This document shows positions 23,701 to 35,276 of a stretch of DNA of 64,000 nucleotides, piece after piece. The number at the start of each line of letters is the position of its first letter. The first letter of the stretch is position 1. Source of the DNA: Heterocephalus glaber (taxonomy: Eukaryota > Chordata > Mammalia > Rodentia > Bathyergidae); NCBI RefSeq assembly GCF_000247695.1, contig NW_004624882.1, forward strand, positions 2,490,516 through 2,554,515, read 5' to 3'. The notes beneath the pieces are model-generated. The model saw nothing but the letters and a program-made list of their open reading frames with translations. It was not told the origin of the DNA and searched no databases. Made by a program: the position numbers and the translations under genes.

Positions 23701-24574
23701 TTTCTGGAAGACAAGTTTGGTAGAACTCTTGAAGACATTGGCGTAGGAAAAAACTTTATGAACAAATCCTCGTAGCATGGGAACTAGCATAAAGAATCAA
23801 CAACTGGGATCTCATCTTATTAAAAAGCTTCTGCACTGCAAGAGAAACTACCAACAGTGTGAAGAGACAACCCACAATGTGGGAAAAAATTTTTACCAGC
23901 TCTTCCTCAGACAAAGGCCTACTGTTTAGAATATATAAAGAACTCAAAAAAATCAGACCCCCCCCAAATATAAAGACCCAATTCAAAAATGGGCATCTGA
24001 AATGAACGGACATTTCTCAGACAAAGAAGTAAAAACAGCAAATAAATACATGAAAAAAATGTTCACATCACTGGTCATTCAAGAGATGCAAATGAAAACA
24101 ATGCTGAGATTCCACCTCACCCCAGTAAGAATGGCTGCTATCAAGAAATCAACCAATAACAAATTCTGGTGGGGTTGTAGGGAGAAAGGAACCCTTCTCC
24201 ATTGTTGGTGGGAGTGCAATCTGGTGCAACCACTGCGGAAATCAATACGGACATACCTCAAACAACTAGGATTAGAAGTCCCATTTGACCCAGCTATTCC
24301 TCTGCTTGGTGTCTTCCCTAAAAAATTAAAAGAATCATACCACAGTGATATATGCTCACCCATGTTTATAGCGGCACAGTTTGTAACAGCTGAAACTTGG
24401 AAACAGCACAATCGCCCATCAACTGGAGACTGGATAAAGAAGGTGTGGCGTATTTTTTTTAATAAAATGGAGTACTACTCAGCCATAAAGAACAAAAAAC
24501 TAGAGACATTTATAACTAAGTGGATGCACATTGAGGCCATACTCTTAAGTGAAATAAATAGGACACATGTTTAA
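20748..24574 (+). pseudogene. L1-B ORF2 (endonuclease/reverse transcriptase), broken and gapped
   Basis: The span equals about 1275 codons, the usual L1 ORF2p length. The endonuclease domain is open for 270 codons from ATG 20748 (ITINVNGLNSP, CCIQEM, NTYAPN, VVGDLNIPLS, DHSAIKLE) and stops at a TGA (21558-21560) where related copies keep the frame open. After the N run, the RT catalytic motif [13 protein letters not shown] is at 22853-22891. The C-terminal part at 24002-24574 holds the cysteine-rich GTLLHCWWECNLVQ segment and MEYYSAIKNKK. Frameshifts separate segments between 23190 and 24002. Dead copy. Confidence 0.93.
21905..22775. other. Assembly gap (871 N)
   Basis: A run of N inside L1-B ORF2, directly after a stretch of 14 A. 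Long minus-strand ORFs spanning it are artefacts of translating N. Confidence 0.99.
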
Positions 24575-24905
24575 ATACTGAATAATTTCTCTGGTGTGAA
24601 AAACCAGAAGTGTAAATAAAGATAAAAATATATAATTGATATTGTGAAATAGGAAGAAAAGGTCTAAAGGAGTATGGGAAGTGGGAGGGGTAAGGGAAAG
24701 GAAAGAAGGGAAAAATATGAGAAAAGGAAAATAATGGAAACAATGCCTTTGTAAATAGGTAAGGGCAGAGGGGGTGAATGGAGGCCAGGAAAATGGGTAA
24801 AAAATAAGAACCATGATACATCATGTAAAGGCACAAGATCCTAATGATGAATGTAACTGTATTGTATACCTAAAATGTACCAATAAACGTAATGAAAAAA
24901 AATTT
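24575..24905 (+). other. L1-B 3' UTR with G-rich tract
   Basis: A purine-rich 3' UTR of the type common to L1. Four runs of three or more G lie within 24676-24696 with loops of 4, 1 and 3 bases, fitting an intramolecular G-quadruplex pattern. Ends TGTACCAATAAACGTAATG plus A-rich tail. Confidence 0.8.
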
Positions 24906-27467
24906 TTTAAATCTCATCCAAATCAAGTGGATACTTCTCAGTCCTTATTGCATTTGGTATTCCTTCAATATCTACCATTGCTGTTATCCTTTTCTCTAAT
25001 ACTTTCTCCTTCCCTGTTTTAGCCTTTTTTATTTCAGGCCTACATTCTCCCAATGGATTCTCTCCCCTCTCTTCTAATAATGATATTTTTGGCAAAGCCT
25101 AATCTCAGCCTTCTTATCTTACAATATTTTGCTGGGTAACCTATCCACTCCCATGGCTGTACCTACACTCATATATTAATGAATTCTAACTCTGTATCTC
25201 TTCTATGTGCCCCAGAGTCATCTTTACTTGAACAATCCTAAGAGCCAAGCAGTATGTGTGCTCACAATGGATTTCACTGCTGTTCGTTCACGTGTTCATG
25301 CATTTCCAACTTTGCACTGTAGTTACCCAGTCCCCAAAGGCGGAAGGCCAAAAATCCTGCTGCATTCTTCTCTGTCCCTGAACCCTTATAATCTAGGCAT
25401 GAAATCCCATCAATTTTACCCCTAGGAAGCTCTAAAACCTGCCTCTTCTTTCAGTTCTCATTACCAATACCATGGTTACTTATCTCTCATCTGCACTGTA
25501 ATAACATTCTTCATTAACTTTACATTTCTTTGAGCATAATATATTAGAGTATAGGGGCTTTTATAATGAACAAGTTTATTAGCTCAATCTTACCCTTACC
25601 AGTCTAGATCCTCACAAGGCACTAATTGAAACCATTCCCAGTTTTGATCATCTAGTGGTTACTTTAATATCTCTATATAGTATGCTTTATGTCACAATTT
25701 CTTGCTTTATCAAAATCAGACATTTCTCTTAATTTTCTGCTATTGTAGATTAATATTTAACCCACTTTCTTTACTCCTAAATTTCTAGTACCACTTCTTC
25801 CCAAAATTCTGTATGTTCCTAATATAAGGATTTTCCTTCAAAATTATCCCATCAAAAATAAAGCCCTTATTAAGACTTTCATATTACAGGCAGCCAGCCT
25901 ATCAATAATTTAATTTTGAACAACATACTGTATTACTATTTGGGGAAGGCACATCAACCTGAAATGACCTCAATCAAAGGTAGATTTGGATGCTTACAGA
26001 GGTCACCTGACACAATGGAGGAAAGTAAAGAAACTTAATACAGCTTGAGTCATTGTTTCTGGAGAAATTTCTTGAAACTGCAGTTCTGAGTGCCACTGCA
26101 CACAAGCCTTTTTGAAAATCTCTTTGCTAAAATACATTAAATGTTTATGTTGTGGAGTTCAGTATAAATTAATAAATGTGAATCTGGATAAAATTTCTAA
26201 TGGCAGAATCATATTTAGATTCAAAAAGTGCTGCAATCGAACAACTTAGAGGAAGTGAATATGGCACTGTGCTCTCAGGTGGCTGTAGATGAAGGAGAAA
26301 TAAATGTCAATGTGCAAGTGTGGCATTTGAAAGAAACTGTAAAATGAAATAAAAGAGTGAAATTGAGCAATTTTGTATAATAGTACACTTTATATACCAT
26401 GTAGTTTTACATATACATATGTAATTAAAATTGAAGTTAAAATATTATAGGTGGCCATTTAGCCATTGTAACTTTTTATCTAAATGTTGTACATTCAAGT
26501 TGAATGAAGAAAAGTTATTTTCAACTTTCGTATTTAGCAAAATGATGGTTTAATTTCTATTCAGGGTCCACTTATATTTAAGTGTATGTTCCAGCTGCTT
26601 CTCCAGATAAAGATCTCCCCATTAGTCAGACCATCACCAACAGCATTCTTCACTATTTTAAGTACACTTCTACTTCTCTATTTTGTGCTCTGCCCATCAC
26701 GGCCAATGTCTCTTGCCTCCTTATTTTATAAGAGGAAACAATAATATTTTCTTCTTTCCCTCCACCTCTCTAGTCCCCACCAACCTATGTAACAAAACCT
26801 ACAATTTGTCCAGCAAGGGTTATAAACTGTTGGTTCCTAAGGGAAAGATGAACAGATGTATTTTGTTTGATTTAAACAGCAACTTATAAATCAAATTAAT
26901 TTCCCTGGATTTTAAACTGAGAAACTTCAACTACAACAGGGCCTCTACTTTTTTAGTATTTCTATTGGTTTTATTCTTTTGCCTTCTCTATGACATGACC
27001 TTCACCCTAGAATGCTCAGTCATTCAGCATTTTAGAAAGAGAAGAGAATTCATTACAGAGGAAATGAAGAGAAATTCTAAGGCAATATTCATCTTTTGAT
27101 CACCAAAAATAGGCTTATGAAGCAGGACACTAATCCTCCCAAACTAATTTTGTGGGAGAAGATTTTCTAGATTACTTTATGTTCTTCTTGAGTTTGCTCA
27201 GGGCCCAGCTTCATAGATTTCTATGGAACCTAACGAGAGGTAATTGATCCTTTCATCTTTGCTAGTTAGACCTATACTATGGAAGTTGAGAATTATAAAT
27301 AGGGTCACTGAACAGCCTGGTTTGACCGCTATAGTCACACTTCATACTTGCCCATATATCTTATCCAGCAAGTGCGTCTTTTCACTCTCAAATGTGCTCC
27401 AGATTAGGTGACATAGCTTATAGTTTATGATCATCATAGTTACAACAGAAGTTAAGGGAAAGCCCTT
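24906..27467. other. Unique AT-rich spacer
   Basis: About 2.5 kb without a recognised mobile element. ORFs of 60-72 codons lack motifs and splice context. Possibly some very old LINE-2-like text near 24950-25560, not firm. Confidence 0.45.
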
Positions 27468-28098
27468 TGTGATGGTTAGTTTTTGGCTGGGCCATAATAT
27501 TTGGTCAAACATTATTCTGCATGTTTCTGTGTTTTCAAATGAGATTAACCTTCAAATCTTTGGGGCCAGGGATTTAGCTCAGTGGTTCCACCGCCTGCTG
27601 TGCAAGCACAAGGACCACAGTTCGATCCCTGGTACCAAAAACAAAAAACAAAAACAAAAAAACAAATCTGTAGCCTGAGTAGATTCCCCTTCTGAATGTG
27701 GGTGGGCTTCATCCAATCAGGTGAAGGCCTAAATAGAACAGAAAAAGACAGACTCTAACCAAGTAAGAAAGAACTAACTCTTCTTGCTTGACTGCCTTCA
27801 AACTGGGACATTGGCTTTTCCCTACCTTCAGAATTGAACTAAAACAGCAGTTCTCCTTGGGTTTCAAGCCTACCAGCATTCAGATCAGATTTACACCATT
27901 AGCTCTCCTGGGTTTTCAGTTTACTGACTATTCTACAGATGTTGGAACTTGTCAAATTCTATAATGGTATGAGCCAATTTCATATAATAAACATCTATGT
28001 CTATATCTATACCTATATCTACTCTATATACCAACACATCCACATATGTATCTGTATCTCCTATTAATTCTGTTTCTCTGGAAACCCTGACTAATACA
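27468..28098 (+). mobile_element. ERVL/MaLR-type LTR, split by SINE
   Basis: Begins TGTGATGGTTAG and ends CTGACTAATACA. Internal blocks ATATTTGGTCAAACATTATTC, GTGGGCTTCATCCAATCAGG and TGAGCCAATTTCATATAATAAA match a common mammalian class III LTR. An ID SINE interrupts it at 27562-27662. A short degenerate TATC-type satellite (27990-28060) sits near its 3' end, as is usual for this family. Confidence 0.75.
27562..27662 (+). mobile_element. ID-type SINE
   Basis: GGGGCCAGGGATTTAGCTCAGTGG (box A within it), box B CAGTTCGATCCCTGG, then an (A)nC tail. Short flanking repeat caaatct at 27553-27559 and 27663-27669. Confidence 0.9.
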
Positions 28099-28118
28099 CA
28101 TGTCTGTCTTTGGATCTA

Positions 28119-28165
28119 AGGAATTGGGGGAGAGAGGAAGAGGGGGAGGGAGGGAGAGAGAGCAA
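28119..28165. repeat. GA-rich low-complexity tract
   Basis: (GGGA)n/(GAGA)n-like stretch on the plus strand. Confidence 0.8.
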
Positions 28166-28439
28166 GCGCAAAATGAGCAGTAGGATCGCCCGCTTTCATC
28201 ATTTTCACCTGTGCCTGGCACAAGAGTGACAAAAGGAACAAACTGAAGAGAATACTGAGAATATGGAACTCTGAGATGAAGCTGCCTCATGCCGTATTCT
28301 TAGTGCTCTTTTAGAGAGAAATGTAGCATGAGATTGGATATTTTTTGTTAGTTTTAATTGTACAAATTATTAATTTCCAACCATTTGTGACCTATAAAAA
28401 AATGATAATCAAACATTTCAAACTACATAAAAAGTAACC

Positions 28440-28800
28440 ATATGACTCAATTCAAATTTTAATGGGCAAATTATTTCAATAGACAGTTCTCCAAAGTACA
28501 GATATAAATGACTATTAAACACACAAGGACATGTTCAACATTATTGGATATTAAGGAAATGAAAATCAAAATCACAATGAAATACCACTTCACATCCACT
28601 AGGATTGCTATAATTTAAAAAACAAATAATAACAATTGTCAAGAGAAGTTGGAGCCCTCATACACTGCTGATAGGAATGTAAACTGGTGTGCTCACTCTG
28701 CAATTATGGCAATCATTATACAACTTTGTTAATACACTGAAAACTGCTTAATTGTAAATTTTAAAAGAGTTAAAGTTATGGTATGTGAATTGCATCTTAC
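28440..28800 (+). mobile_element. Old L1M-type ORF2 fragment
   Basis: GAAATGAAAATCAAAATCACAATGAAATACCACTTCACATCC-type order (split here by family divergence), then ATACACTGCTGATAGGAATG, follow L1 ORF2 C-terminal sequence. Strongly decayed. Confidence 0.72.
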
Positions 28801-31619
28801 TTATTTTTTAAAATAAGTAACATTTCCTAAACTTTTAGAGTGCAGTAACACTAAAGAAGGATTTTAGGTGTTTTGTTGTATTCTTCTTCCAACTAGCAGA
28901 AGAGAGATTGGGGAACAGCCATAACTGCAGCCTAAATAAAGAAATGAGATTCTTGTCCACATACCTGTAATGTGGTATGAAAGGAATGTTGTGACCCTAC
29001 CATATACATTAAGACCCACTTCTGGTTCTCTTGAAACGTGATATCTCTAACAAAGACCCTGTATGAAAACTCCCATCTTCTTTCAAGAGCCACAAAAGCT
29101 GCCCATTTTCAAGGGGCATAGACTCTCCAGTTCAACAGCATCCCCAACCCCAACTGGCATCATTTACCCACACTGCCTATCTAGTTATGAGTATATGTGA
29201 ATTTGTCATTCTCAAACAAGTCAATTTGAAAAGCTAAACACCAAGCAACAGTGTTTATATTTTGATTTTGTTAGGAATATGTGTAGCTGCAAATAGCAGA
29301 TACCTGAATAACAGTACCTTTTAACAAGTAAATATTTCTTTTTCTCATCTATCAAAAAGTCTGAAAGTAGGTCATTGTTAAATTTAATCAAGAGCTCAAT
29401 GACATCATACCTCACTGTTACAAGGGCTACTAGCTGTCTATCAACTATTTTTTTTCATTTCTGTGTAACTTAACCCTGAGATTATTGAAAGGGACAAACT
29501 TATAAGCCTCAAACAAAATATTCTCCTCCCTTCCAACTAGGAGTATTTAAGATACACCTGACCAATGAGATGTTAGTACAAATCACAGAAGAGGACCTCG
29601 AGGAAGGAAATTTTAACAGAATCAGCACAGTTGCATGCATCTTCTTTTCTCTTTGCTCTTCCCCTTCATCTTGCCTGAAATGAAAATATGATGGCTAGAG
29701 CTCTGATCACCATGTTGAGAATAGGAAGATTAGAGTCAGACCCAAAGGATGACAGAGCAAAAGCCAAAAAGATCAGGAGTCCCTATTTATATCATGTAAC
29801 GACCATAGCAACCCTGGACTACCCAATCTGGATTTAATGAAGCCATAATATAACCCACTCTGTTATGGATTTTTATTAGTAGGAGCTGATTACAAGTACT
29901 ACCTGACACACTGTCTATGTATTTTCAGCTGTTTTGGTCTTTCCATTAAAGTTTTTAAATTCCTATTGCCTTGCTCATGGCGAAAATGTGGAGAAGAGGA
30001 GAGAAAGGATATGCGTTCCAATAGCCTTCTGGATCTTTTAAAGGTAGCATAAGTACTGGGTCATTATTCAGGTACAACATTTCTATTTTTTCTAGTTGAG
30101 GGGGGAAGTAGGAGCAGATAAATTCTTCACGGAATACCTACGAAAACCTATCTATTGCAGAAGTTTTGCTATGTTGTACAGCTAAAGATGGCATATGTGC
30201 AAGGCACTCAGTGGAACTCAGAGTATGCCACTGATGCTTAAGTTCAGGTTCTTTGAGTCCCACATCTGCAACTCTCTATCCATTTCCCTTGATGCAGACT
30301 AAAGCAAACTTTTCATTTGAACAGTGCAGAGATGCACTACAATCAGGTGCCCCTGAATATCTACTGAGACTCCTCCAGATGATGGAATAAAGGGGTGTGT
30401 GTGTGTGTGCACGTGTGTGTAATTTCAATCTAAATAACAATGCAAGAATTCTTGTAGCAAACTAATACACCCAAGAATACATTCTTCTGCGAGCCCAGCT
30501 CAATGGACACTGTCTTGTTAAACAATAAATGACTCGTCCCCACCTTTTCACCTCCCTATCTTTCTTTGAGCCTTGAGTGTGCCTCTCCTACTACATTTGC
30601 CATTTTGTAATATGCTTCTTGTTTTCTGGCTTTTTGGTTGTTGTTGAACCTTCTGAGATCAACAACTGCTCTCCTCTACATATTTTCTTACACAGAAATC
30701 TAATTACTTAACATGGGATAAATGCTCTATAAATACTAGATGATTTGAATGAAGCTCTAAAAAAATTCATCACACTTTGAAGGAGGCTCATCAGTAAGCC
30801 AATCTGAAATAGCCTGTACTTGCAATTTGCACAATACACACAAAAGGAAAACCCATTAAAAAGTACTCAAGTCTTTAAGAACTTGACTTTGCTGTCTTGT
30901 AACAAAGATCAAGAAGAATATCTACCTCTCTTTAACAGGTATTTGCTATTTATCCTCCCTGTGCAAAATCATAGCTTTTGGGTACCCCTTCCTGTTCAAT
31001 CAGCACCAAGAGGCCCAATGGCTGTGAAAGGTCCCTAATGCCTTTGCATCCCCTTGCAGCCTCCTACTTTAAGGCAGAGCTGATGAGCTCATTTGCAGTA
31101 ATGCTTGCCTGGCCCTGCATATGGTTTGTAATATAAATAGATCACATTTTAGGCATATCAGCAAGACAAATGAGGCTTGGCCTCCCCAAAGTCTGCTGAA
31201 ATCAAAATTCTCACCTTAAAAAGTAGACAAACCACTTCCACTTTCTACTTCTCAGCGAACTGGATGTGTTGTGTGGAATTCTCAATCTTTGGCAAACTTA
31301 GATAAGTTCTAGACTATCCTAAAATAAAATATTCCCAAATTAAAGTTTAAGCAGTAAACTTAATTTCAGATTTTCATTTATTATTAGATTTTGTGACTAC
31401 ATTTTTATTAAGGGCAACTTCACTTCATGATCTGGATTATAACCTATTACATTAGCTTAAACATATATATATATGTATATATATATCAGATTCTATTTTG
31501 TCACATATAGATAATACCTAATAATTTGCATTGCTTATGAAACAAGGGTCTATCAAAACAGAAATGAATCTGTAAAGTAAAGTTGACCATAAAACCAAAT
31601 AATTCTGAGCTGTACCACA
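28801..31619. other. Mostly unique spacer
   Basis: No gene or firm repeat family recognised. A short (TG)n lies at 30395-30420. 31081-31240 looks less repeat-like and may hold conserved noncoding DNA. Confidence 0.45.
30395..30420. repeat. Short interrupted (TG)n microsatellite
   Basis: GTGTGTGTGTGTG, then CACG, then TGTGTGTG. Confidence 0.85.
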
Positions 31620-31910
31620 CTCATAATAGTTTTTATTTTAAATAGTTCCCCATAAGAAGTTGCAAAAATAATACAGAGTTCTGTGTACTCTTTACCCAGC
31701 TTCCCCAAATAAGACCATCTTACACAACTACAGTACATTGTGAAATCCAAGAAATTGGCATTGGTACAATGCTACTAACTCAACTAATAATCTTGCTTGG
31801 ATTTCACTCTTTATACTTTTTTTATTTGCAGGAAGAGTATAGCAATGAGTTCTATATAAATTCTCTTACACGTTTAAAATGTGTAACCACCACCACAATC
31901 AGAATGAACA
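31620..31910 (+). mobile_element. Old L1M-like 3' fragment
   Basis: AGTTGCAAAAATAATACAGAG, CCCAGCTTCCCC, GCATTGGTACAATGCTA and TTGCTTGGATTTCA follow a common old L1 3' region in order. Assigned by resemblance. Confidence 0.55.
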
Positions 31911-32030
31911 TTTATTATTCTATTTAAACATTTATGGAAGTCCAGCAATGCTCTAGACACTGCTGGGCATTCTACATAGCAACCTTATGAGGTAAATTTA
32001 TTATCTTCATTTTGGAGTAAGAAGACTTAC
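31911..32030 (-). mobile_element. MIR fragment, minus strand
   Basis: CACTGCTGGGCATTCTACATAG, then TTATGAGGTAAATTTATTATCTTCATTTTGGAG, whose complement follows the 3' half of MIR. Confidence 0.6.
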
Positions 32031-32875
32031 ATAAAAAGGAAGAAGGTAGTACACCTTCTTTTGATCCTTTACTATCAGGCATTTGGCTAAGAGGAACATT
32101 ATCTAATGTCATTAATTTCAATATGAAGGACTGAATTTTTAAATCTTTATATTGGGCTTTTACCAAGTCATAGCTCTTTAGTTGCCAAATATGTAAAATT
32201 AAAGTTCACAAAATCTGTCCACCATTTTTAAATGACAATTAGGCGTGAAGTGATTGAAGAGATAAAAAAATAAAAAATAAAAAGAGGGGCCATCTTATGA
32301 TTCAGGCAGTAAGGCCAGAGGTCTTTAGTTCCTTTTGCTTTTTCCTCAAAACCATATCAACTCTTATTTCTGTCCTTGTTTTTCTCCTGCACCCAGACCA
32401 TAATAGATTTATCCTCTAGGGATTATTTCTAAAAATAAAATCAGAAGAAGAAACAGTAAAGGTCTCTATCTTTGGTTTCTAAACGTTATTTTTAACATCC
32501 TCTTTATTTTAATCACCACTCCCTAGTAGAAAACATTCTGTCCACTGCACCTCCTGCAAGCTCTATGCAGTTAGGAAGAGTATGATCTTAGTACTTTGTG
32601 TGCCCCTGTCCCTTCTACCACCACTGGGGATCCAATAAAGGAAACATGGCAGAGCTCAGTAGGATTCAGCCCTGAGCTCTGGGGTTCTTGTCTGGCCTCC
32701 ACCCCTCCCTTTCAGCAAATAATAAATCAAGCCCAGCCTAAAAGGATGAGACTGCATATGAATTTTTCTCCAACTTGACTGGCCACTGATTCACAATCTC
32801 TTTTCCCATTTCTTTACTCTTTCTGAGTTCCAAAGTTGGAATCATTGAAGTTCATCCTCATTTTCCCCCTAAAAC
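32031..32875. other. Unique spacer
   Basis: No feature recognised. A small ORF at 32596-32778 has no family resemblance. Confidence 0.45.
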
Positions 32876-33090
32876 AGTGATTCTCAACCAAGGGTGATTT
32901 CTACCCCTGGGGACACTGGGCAATGTCTGGAGACATTTTTGGTTGTCATAATTGCAGGAGGGGTGGCTACTGGCTTCTAGTAGGTAAAGACCTAGGATGC
33001 TGTTAAACATTCTCCAATGTACAGGATAGTCTCCACAAAGAAAAATTATCTTACCCAAAATGTCAGTAATGTTAAGATTATGAAATCCTG
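32876..33090 (+). mobile_element. MER20 (hAT-Charlie) DNA transposon
   Basis: Full-length-looking copy: starts CAGTGATTCTCAACCAAGGG, contains GGCAATGTCTGGAGACATTT and GGCTACTGGCTTCTAGTAGG, ends near TGAAATCCTG. Eight-base flanks ccctaaaa (32868-32875) and ccctgaaa (33091-33098) match at 7 of 8, as expected for hAT target duplication. Confidence 0.88.
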
Positions 33091-33109
33091 CCCTGAAAGA
33101 TCTTATTCA

Positions 33110-33340
33110 ATGCCATGATAAATCCAGCTCCAATCTACATGCTAATGCCTCCCAAATATGAATCTCTAGTCCAGCCTTCTCTCCCAACTCCGGATTCCTG
33201 TAGAAAACTGGATCTGCTTACATCTCAAACTTCATTTGTTCACAATTCAACTCTTAATGTTATCCACAGACCTGTTTTTCCCCCAGTCTTCTCCATATCA
33301 CTACTGTCACCATCCAATTAGTCATCTTAGATTCAAATTT
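33110..33340. mobile_element. Ancient LINE-2-like remnant
   Basis: Blocks such as AATCTCTAGTCCAGCCTTCTCTCC and TCTCAAACTTCATTTG resemble an ancient mammalian interspersed repeat that also seems present in the opposite orientation at 49440-50040. Low certainty. Confidence 0.4.
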
Positions 33341-33650
33341 CAATTTTATAGAAATTACTTTGTGCAGATATATCATGATTAGAAATAATAATAGCAGATA
33401 TGTTAAAAACTTCATTCAGGAGATGAGGAGAGTAAGACCCACAAGTTCCTGAGATGAGCCTAAATCTATAGACTTAATGTGATGGAAGAAAAGAATAAGA
33501 ATTGTGTTCTCATACAGCTTCAGTCTGAAGCTTTCCCACAGTTGACCTGCTCCCTTAGGTGAAATACATAGTTCAGTTGCCTTCATTTCATTATGAGCAT
33601 AAGTTGTTAAGAAGGTAGTTTGGCATGGTGTAGGAATCAGCACACTACAG

Positions 33651-33857
33651 TTTAAAGAGCACAATAAAAAGACAATAGGAAACAGGGAGATAGATCACTT
33701 GCAAATGGAGAGGGGATCTAGACATGGAGAGAGAGGGGAGGGAGAAGAGTAAAGGGGGACTAAAAAGAATTAAGATGTATTATGTGCATGTACCAACTCC
33801 CCACGATGAATGTAATCATTATGTACTACAAACATGTACTAAAAAAAAAAAAAAAAA
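33651..33857 (+). mobile_element. Short L1 3'-end insertion with target duplication
   Basis: About 207 bp of L1 3' UTR ending in 17 A plus G. Flanks gaatcagcacactacag (33634-33650) and gaatcagcaaactacag (33858-33874) match at 16 of 17. Confidence 0.9.
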
Positions 33858-33902
33858 GAATCAGCAAACTACAGCCTGTGGGCCAGACCTGTGCAACCAC
33901 AT

Positions 33903-34002
33903 GATTTTGTTTTGTTTTGTTCTTTTTGTGGTTCTGGGGATTGAACCCAGGACCTCACACATGTTAGGCAAGTATTCTACCACTGAACTAAGCCCTCAAC
34001 CC
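33903..34002 (-). mobile_element. ID-like SINE, minus strand
   Basis: (TTTTG)n on the plus strand is the tail complement, followed by GGGGATTGAACCCAGGACC (box B complement) and CCACTGAACTAAGCCC (box A complement). Confidence 0.85.
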
Positions 34003-34324
34003 TGCCACCTCTTTTTCTATGGCCTGTCAGCAGAATTATTTTTACAATTTCTAAATTATTGGAAAAAAGAATAATTTATGATGTGTGAAAATTATATTAA
34101 ATTTGGATTTTAGTGTCTGTAAATAAGGTGGCAAGTCACATTCCTTCATTGATGTATTGTCTGTTGCTTCCTTTGTGCTACAAAGGCATCACTGAGTAGT
34201 TGCAATACACACCACATGACCAGCAAAGCTGCAAATGTCTATGGCTATGATCTGGCCCTTTACAAAGTTTGTTGTCCCTAAAACAGTGATGAGAGCTCAA
34301 ATTTTAGAGTTTAAAAAAGAAAAC

Positions 34325-34397
34325 AGAGGCTGGGAGTATAGCTCAGGTGTAGAGCACATGCTTAGCATGTGCAAGGTCCTAGGCCCAATCTGCAGCA
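34325..34397 (+). mobile_element. ID element
   Basis: GGCTGGGAGTATAGCTCAGG, GTGTAGAGCACATGCTTAGC and AGGTCCTAGGCCCAATC give a classic ID/tRNA-Ala layout. It ends in a microsatellite rather than a plain A tail. Confidence 0.87.
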
Positions 34398-34400
34398 CTA

Positions 34401-34437
34401 AAATAATAATAATAATAATGAGGAGGAGGAGGAGGAG
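34401..34437. repeat. (AAT)n then (AGG)n microsatellite
   Basis: Six AAT units followed by about five AGG/GGA units, grown from the tail of the ID element. Confidence 0.9.
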
Positions 34438-35151
34438 AAAAATACATTTCAAGTGGCAGTATGTTCTTTGAGAATGAGCCAATGTCTGTGAGTTTCAAGT
34501 TAAATGTGAAGGATGATACTTTCCTTAAAGATTGTTAGGAATACTCAAAAGTAAACCTGGGAGTATTTGGAGTACAGTAGGACCTCAACAAATATCAGTA
34601 ATAATAATACCAACAATATTTATTAATATTATTTTTATCACATACTTCCCCCTTAAAATTCCCCCTTTGTTGTGTTTTGAGAGTTTCTGTTTCCAATGTC
34701 TTTCTCTAAAATCCAAGCAAACATATCACTTAAAATGACCATCAGAGAAAATTGGGGGGAGGATGTTAGTATCTTTGTAATTCACATATTATTCTACCCA
34801 ATCATGAATTCCCTCAGTAATTAGTTTCCTGGAAAACTGTCTCCTGAGCAATAGAGATGACAACAATTAAAACATGAAACATTCATGACCTTCCCATCTT
34901 TTTGTTCAACTTTCTTATCCCAAGAATGTTAGAAAATAAGATTAGCTAACTGAAAATGACAGGGGTGGTTGTATGGGCCATTTAAATTAGTAAAAGACAC
35001 ATATAAACAGTCCCAAGCTAGCAGATTCTACTTTTTTCAGATTTCCTGGAGGGCAGTTACAGTGCCTAAAAGGCAAAGATTGGCCTTGATTTTTTACTTG
35101 TCTCCCCACAAATTTCCAAAGCTAAGAGATGTGGGCATGGCTGATACTCAC
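34438..35151. other. Unique sequence; intron side of the candidate exon
   Basis: No repeat recognised. If the exon at 35152-35276 is real, this is the start of its downstream intron on the minus strand. No second exon was identified within it. Confidence 0.45.
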
Positions 35152-35276
35152 CTTGCCTGTGGCCTCCATCAGGACCTTGACCTCCGCCCAGGGCACAAAC
35201 TCCAATCCTTCCGGAGATTCTGCCATCCCTGGTGGATTCTCAGGCTCAGGCTTGCCTTCTGACTTACAGCTCATTC
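35152..35276 (-). CDS. Candidate host coding exon with start codon (41 codons)
   Basis: On the minus strand a polypyrimidine tract and acceptor (CCTCTTTTCTACTCCAG) is followed two bases later by ATG (35274-35272). A 41-codon open frame runs to AAG, then a strong donor GTGAGTATC (35151 down). The exon is in phase 0 at its donor. The product starts MSCKSEGKPEPENPPG, is acidic and proline-rich, and ends EVKVLMEATGK. It lies in non-repeat sequence with lower AT content than its surroundings. I do not recognise the gene. It could be a true first coding exon of a gene extending toward lower coordinates, or a chance frame with good splice matches. The frame is also open upstream of the acceptor, so the start choice rests on the splice site. 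Confidence 0.45.

Larger units (their letters stand above)
18091..24905 (+). mobile_element. L1-B: near full-length LINE-1 with assembly gap
   Basis: Full L1 order on the plus strand: 5' UTR (18091-19559), ORF1 (19560-20677), 70-base spacer, ORF2 (20748-24574), 3' UTR with purine-rich tract, then CCAATAAACGTAATG and an A-rich end. Length of about 6.8 kb is normal for a full element. N bases replace 21905-22775. ORF1 has stops and frameshifts, and ORF2 has a premature TGA at 21558-21560, so the copy cannot move on its own. No clear target duplication was found. Confidence 0.95.
33629..34281 (-). mobile_element. hAT-type non-autonomous DNA transposon with nested L1 and SINE
   Basis: The same family as 36221-36430 in reverse orientation: AATCAGCAAACTACAGCCTGTGGGCC at one end; GATGTATTGTCTGTTGCTTCC, GTTGCAATACAC and ATCTGGCCCTTTACAAAGTTTG at the other. 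Its body is split by an L1 3' piece (33651-33857) and an ID-like SINE (33903-34002). Confidence 0.72.
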
